Positions 61,101-64,000 of a stretch of DNA of 64,000 nucleotides are shown here, piece by piece. A model generated the notes under the pieces. That model searched no databases and was not told where the DNA came from. It saw only the letters and a program-made list of their open reading frames with translations. The stretch is from Symsagittifera roscoffensis. Lineage: Eukaryota; Xenacoelomorpha; Acoela; Convolutidae. Made by a program: the position numbers and the translations under genes. Numbering within the stretch: position 1 is the stretch's first letter; each line of letters begins with the position of its first letter. Where the stretch lies: the NCBI RefSeq assembly GCF_963678635.1, contig NC_087065.1:3346001-3410000 (forward strand), written 5' to 3'.

Positions 61101-63121
61101 CCATTTTTAAACAGATTTTTTTCGTGAAAAAAAGGAGTTAGGGGAAAATGATTTGAATTATGATTTTTTCTGCTTTTAATAGATCTAGTTCCAGGCTTTG
61201 AAGATAATGCATGTGAGCCAAGCAATATGCTTCCAAATGAAATTTTGAAATTATGAAATTTTTTTGAACAAGCTTAAAATTGACCCCAATGAAAACTTTC
61301 AAAAACTTTGAAAATCTTGAACAACTTATTAGAACACATATTCTAGTACCTGATTAACGAGGATTTGCAGCAGTGGCTGACATGATGGTGCATTCAAATC
61401 TATATTAGTTTAGCAATTTTTTTTAATTCTTGCTCGTTGAATAATGAAGAAAATAGCAAACGGCATAGCGCACCTATAATTTTATTTTTGGCAAAAAAAC
61501 AAAGGAGTTCCTTTTTTCTTTCAAGGCAATGTAGTTTAAATCATTTTCAAGGCAATCATTCAATAGTTTGGAAGTCATTTCGTCAGAGCGCACCTATAAC
61601 TATGGTTTTTTAGGCAGAGCGCACTTATAAATACTTAAAAATTTTTGTAATAAAAGGCAACACACGTAATTTTGATGAAGTAAAACTTATTCAAAACGTA
61701 CTAATTAAAAGATTATAGTCCTAAGTTGCGCAAATTTCTGATTACTGAGAGAAAAATGAGACCTGAAGTTTTTCTCGGCAGAGCGCACGTATAATTAAAT
61801 TTCGGCAGAGCGCAACCTATAAATATGGTTATTTCGGCAGAGCTTATTTGATAAATATATATATATTTCGAGTTTTGAAAAAAGCCCAAACATTGTTTAT
61901 TTTTGGTTCTACTGGCTCTGTTAGAGCTTTCTAGCTGTTCAATGGCTATGTTCTAGGCTACAAATAGTTTCATGACTGAGATTTTGTGTAACGTACTTTG
62001 GGTTTGTATGTTTAGGTTCCATTCTACAAAAGTGGCAAAACCCAGTTTGATGTGAAACCAACAGAATACAAATTCACCGTCGGAAACTCGCCTATTGCCA
62101 TCACGGTTAGCTATTAAACAGATTCTTTGGAGGATCGCAAATCGTAAATATGAATGCAATTTTTAATTTAGTGTTCAAAGACAACTGATAATATCAGTAA
62201 ACAACCCAGTTTTACGCAACCTCGTATTCTGAGATTCTCTATGTAACGGGCTATTTAGATGATCAATTGTTTGTAATAAACTTTCAACGTCAAAATTATT
62301 AGATAAAACTGCTCTATTTTCTCTGATAGACTTTTGATTATACGATGTAGCATTCGCCTTATGAGTTTGTTATTTTTATTTTAGCCCAATTTCGAAGTTT
62401 CTGGTTTCTCAGTTGGTGGATCCGTGAAGCTCTCACCCACAGACTCAAAAGGCATCGAGGGTGCAGAGATAGTAGTGAATGGGAAATCGGTGGCCAAAAC
62501 AGACGCAGGAGGGAAGTTCCTTCTGGAAAAGATGACAGTGGGCCAGTATGTGGTAGCAGTGAAAAAGAGTGGCTATGAGTTCAACGAGGTGAAGGTCCAT
62601 TTGGTCCCCAGTAAACCGGATCTGGAGACATTGTATGTTTCCAAGTAAGTAGCAATGACGAGTTTTAGATATCTGCGGTTTCGTTTCTTGTCTTTTCATT
62701 TCAAGATTCTAATCGTCTTATCATTTTTGCTTAAAAAAAGTTAAAATATATTGAAATGATTTTAACAATTTAGTGTCGCGAGGCTGCAGATTCAGCGTTG
62801 AAATATTTTTAAGATTGTTGATTGAACGCAAAGATTTTGATAAGGTGAAGCAATTGAAATTGGTTTCAACAGAGGATTCAGGGAAAATTGTAAGCTGGAC
62901 GTGGTGATTGATCTCGCCTTGATCTTTCATTTAGAGTGAAGTTGTGTGGATCGCTTCACATGTCTCAGTTCCCAAGTGGACACAGCAAGTCTCTAGCCAG
63001 GAAGGTGGAAATAGTCTCTTCAGGTGGAAAAGCAGAGAAGATGGTCTCTCAAACTGTGTCTGCCGATGAGAAGGGAGTCTTTTGTGGGATGGTACCCATT
63101 GCAACTAAGAGCACAGTCAAG
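52448..63121 (+). CDS. NOMO: Nodal modulator (NOMO), first 10 exons, gene continues beyond window
   Basis: Exons: 52448-52636, 54792-54881, 55302-55347, 57816-57922, 58477-58586, 58958-59186, 59996-60136, 62016-62105, 62385-62644 and 62935-63121. They give 483 codons in one frame with GT-AG ends; human NOMO is about 1220 residues, so roughly 40% is here. NOMO is an ER membrane protein with a long lumenal stack of immunoglobulin-like (carboxypeptidase-regulatory-like) domains, which partners nicalin and TMEM147. Seen here: a signal peptide (WLVVLLYSVLLCISVITC), then the family blocks CSGFVKT, ECAPHNGYFFVP, GVKFLLFP and repeated modules such as GSVKLSP...GAEIVVNG...GGKFLLEKMTVGQYVV. The first exon has a good start directly after a splice acceptor. 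Introns 1, 3 and 7 are about 2 kb and full of repeats. Confidence 0.93.
53483..53550 (+). mobile_element. tRNA-derived SINE head in NOMO intron 1
   Basis: The A-box-like TAGAGGTAACGCGGATGC and B-box-like GGGTTTGAGCCCC are spaced as in a tRNA, followed by CCGGACCATGA and a T run. Its body is unlike the 57990 SINE. No intact tRNA fold is apparent. Confidence 0.5.
53640..54385 (+). repeat. ~490-bp tandem repeat in NOMO intron 1 (one partial, one full unit)
   Basis: The block GAACTTTTCTTGTGCTGACA...AGTTTCTCTTGGCAAAAAGG is followed by a second unit that again contains TTTCTTGTGCTGACAGCGG. The same unit is present twice in intron 6 (59178-59940). Open frames inside (such as 53496-53861 and 54146-54361) repeat because the DNA repeats, and have no known domain. 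Confidence 0.85.
55114..55185. mobile_element. 72-bp palindromic MITE-like hairpin in NOMO intron 2
   Basis: GGTGAAGCCACAATACCCAT on the left and its inverse on the right match at 21 of 22 positions around a short AT-rich loop. There is no coding capacity. Confidence 0.7.
55348..57815. other. NOMO intron 3 (2.5 kb)
   Basis: No gene is seen. It contains diverged fragments of the repeats found elsewhere in this gene, for example TTGTCGGCTTAG at about 56990 and GCTTGCGATTAGCTAGCGTT at about 56781, also near 39105. A C tract at 57626-57638 follows two copies of AATGGATGTCGTAAAATAAT-type sequence. Confidence 0.6.
57990..58115 (+). mobile_element. tRNA-derived SINE in NOMO intron 4
   Basis: The A-box-like GGTGAAGTGGTTACG and B-box-like CGGATATTCGATGCC are followed by CATGATCCGTGCTCGTTG and a body ending CAGCCCAGAAAAATAG. 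The same order is seen on the minus strand at 41165-41305. A long TA microsatellite follows directly. Confidence 0.7.
58124..58188. repeat. (TA)n microsatellite
   Basis: About 32 TA dinucleotides at the 3' side of the SINE in NOMO intron 4, followed by a T run. Confidence 0.95.
59178..59940 (+). repeat. ~490-bp repeat filling NOMO intron 6 (one full, one partial unit)
   Basis: The repeat begins with GGCAAAAAGGTTCAATATTT. Its first nine bases are the last nine of exon 6, and the splice donor GT at 59187 is inside the repeat. The second unit starts near 59688 and runs to about 59940, 55 bp before the acceptor. It is nearly identical to the repeat in intron 1 (53640-54385). Confidence 0.85.
60700..60960 (+). 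repeat. Dispersed intronic repeat family, copy 4
   Basis: It lies in NOMO intron 7 and shares AACTCCACTATCGAACAGC and CTTGATCCAGTTTTCTA with the copies in LIG3 introns. It is diverged. Confidence 0.55.
61450..61850 (+). repeat. Degenerate GGCAGAGCGCACCTATAA repeat in NOMO intron 7
   Basis: About six scattered direct copies of a word like GCAGAGCGCACCTATAA, several followed by TATGGTT, lie within 400 bp, spaced irregularly and separated by AT-rich DNA. Function unknown. Confidence 0.7.
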
Positions 63122-63424
63122 GTGAATGAAAGAATTACGTCGAAGTAACTGGAAATAGCTTGTTCTAATTTTAACCAAAAGCAGTTTTAAACGAGTTTTG
63201 AGTGACGATGATGATTTTGTGAGAACTATGGTTCTGACTGTTCGACAAGGGCTGCAAAGTTTTAGCCGTTGAACTGATTTCTGTTTTGATTGATATTGAA
63301 GTGTGACAACTACTCTGCTCAAGTCCCAAGTTTCAATTTTCAAGAACGAAACCTAGAATTGTTAGAACAAAACATCTGTTGTTCCGACCATTGTAAATGG
63401 GAAGGAATTTTGTTTTCGGGTGTG

Positions 63425-63715
63425 GTTTTAAGACTAATGAACGTAGTGAGTACTCTTATATAGATATTGGTGATGTTTCTCAGGAAAGTTTTTTCAGGAA
63501 AATTTGTTCACGCTCATATTTGATTTTTCGCGTTTTGACTTTTGATCTATTTTTCAGTTCTCATCAGCTTGTTAAAAGGTAGGCAAACTCCGCTATCGAA
63601 CTGCAAAAGTGTGATCGACTTGTAACTTCGAAAATGGAAATAAATTATCAGATTTCACAGCGAAATAAAAGTTTTACCTATTGATTCAGTTTTCTCAAAT
63701 TGGGTTAGTTTTTAA
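63425..63715 (+). repeat. Dispersed intronic repeat family, copy 5
   Basis: It shares AAACTCCGCTATCGAACTGC and CTATTGATTCAGTTTTCTC with the copies at 38600 and 39560. It lies in the NOMO intron after exon 10. The remaining sequence to 64000 is AT-rich intron with no exon recognised. Confidence 0.6.
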
Positions 63716-64000
63716 CCAAAAAATGACAATCATAAATTGTTTTTCAAACTCAACGAGCTTTAAGACCATCTATTTTTTTCTTCGAAATTCAAAGTATGAA
63801 GGTTTTTTCAAAAAATAAGTCAGTTCTTTTTCAGTTTCTTTGCGTTCATATTTCTTTTCCAACTGTCAGATGGCTATGTTATTTTTTTTCCTCCCAAAAT
63901 CAAGAACAACAAAAAATCATCGAATTAGGTCGCATGATATATCATATTTACACTTGCGAGCAGCGTAGTCTATTAGTACAAACCTTATTTTTTTCTAACC

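Overview
The window is metazoan nuclear DNA: spliced genes with GT-AG introns and animal orthologues of DNA ligase III, COQ5, ANAPC5 and NOMO. The species cannot be named from sequence alone. All four host genes have a strong 3' splice acceptor 0-9 nt before the ATG. This suggests an animal that uses spliced-leader trans-splicing, a patchy trait found for example in tunicates, flatworms, ctenophores and chaetognaths.

Positions 1-36383 hold two head-to-tail copies, both on the minus strand, of one giant Ty3/gypsy-type LTR retrotransposon. Copy B (13415-36383) is complete, at 22,969 bp. In sense order it has a 899-bp 5' LTR; a 2.5-kb leader carrying a 70-bp repeat and a TGTCCCAAGAC-type minisatellite; one gag-pol ORF of 2935 codons; a 0.54-kb spacer; a second ORF of 2959 codons; and a 3' LTR. 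The LTRs differ at one site that I can find, so the insertion is young. Copy A (left of the window to 13284) is older. It enters the window just upstream of its second ORF, has a 4-bp deletion in the gag-pol reading frame, and has a 618-bp PHD-finger retroelement fragment inserted at its LTR edge.

Two features of the element are unusual. The gag-pol polyprotein continues past the integrase into a macrodomain resembling the OARD1/Poa1p family, a fold that binds ADP-ribose. The second ORF, in the position usually taken by env, contains an SGNH-hydrolase domain with all four motif blocks and a second, degenerate SGNH-like domain, in an otherwise unrecognised protein. Conserved splice acceptors precede both ORFs in both copies, so the element may use the same splicing route as the host genes.

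Positions 36384-64000 are AT-rich host DNA with four genes on the plus strand: LIG3 (11 exons, 877 codons plus stop), COQ5 (2 exons, 297 codons plus stop), ANAPC5 (2 exons, 800 codons plus stop) and the first ten exons of NOMO, which runs out of the window. The exon models of the three complete genes each sum to a multiple of three. Gaps between genes are about 2.0, 0.3 and 0.5 kb. Introns and intergenic DNA carry MULE-type foldback elements (one with a 9-bp target duplication), hairpin MITEs, tRNA-derived SINEs, a roughly 490-bp repeat specific to NOMO introns, and a dispersed family of about 300 bp.
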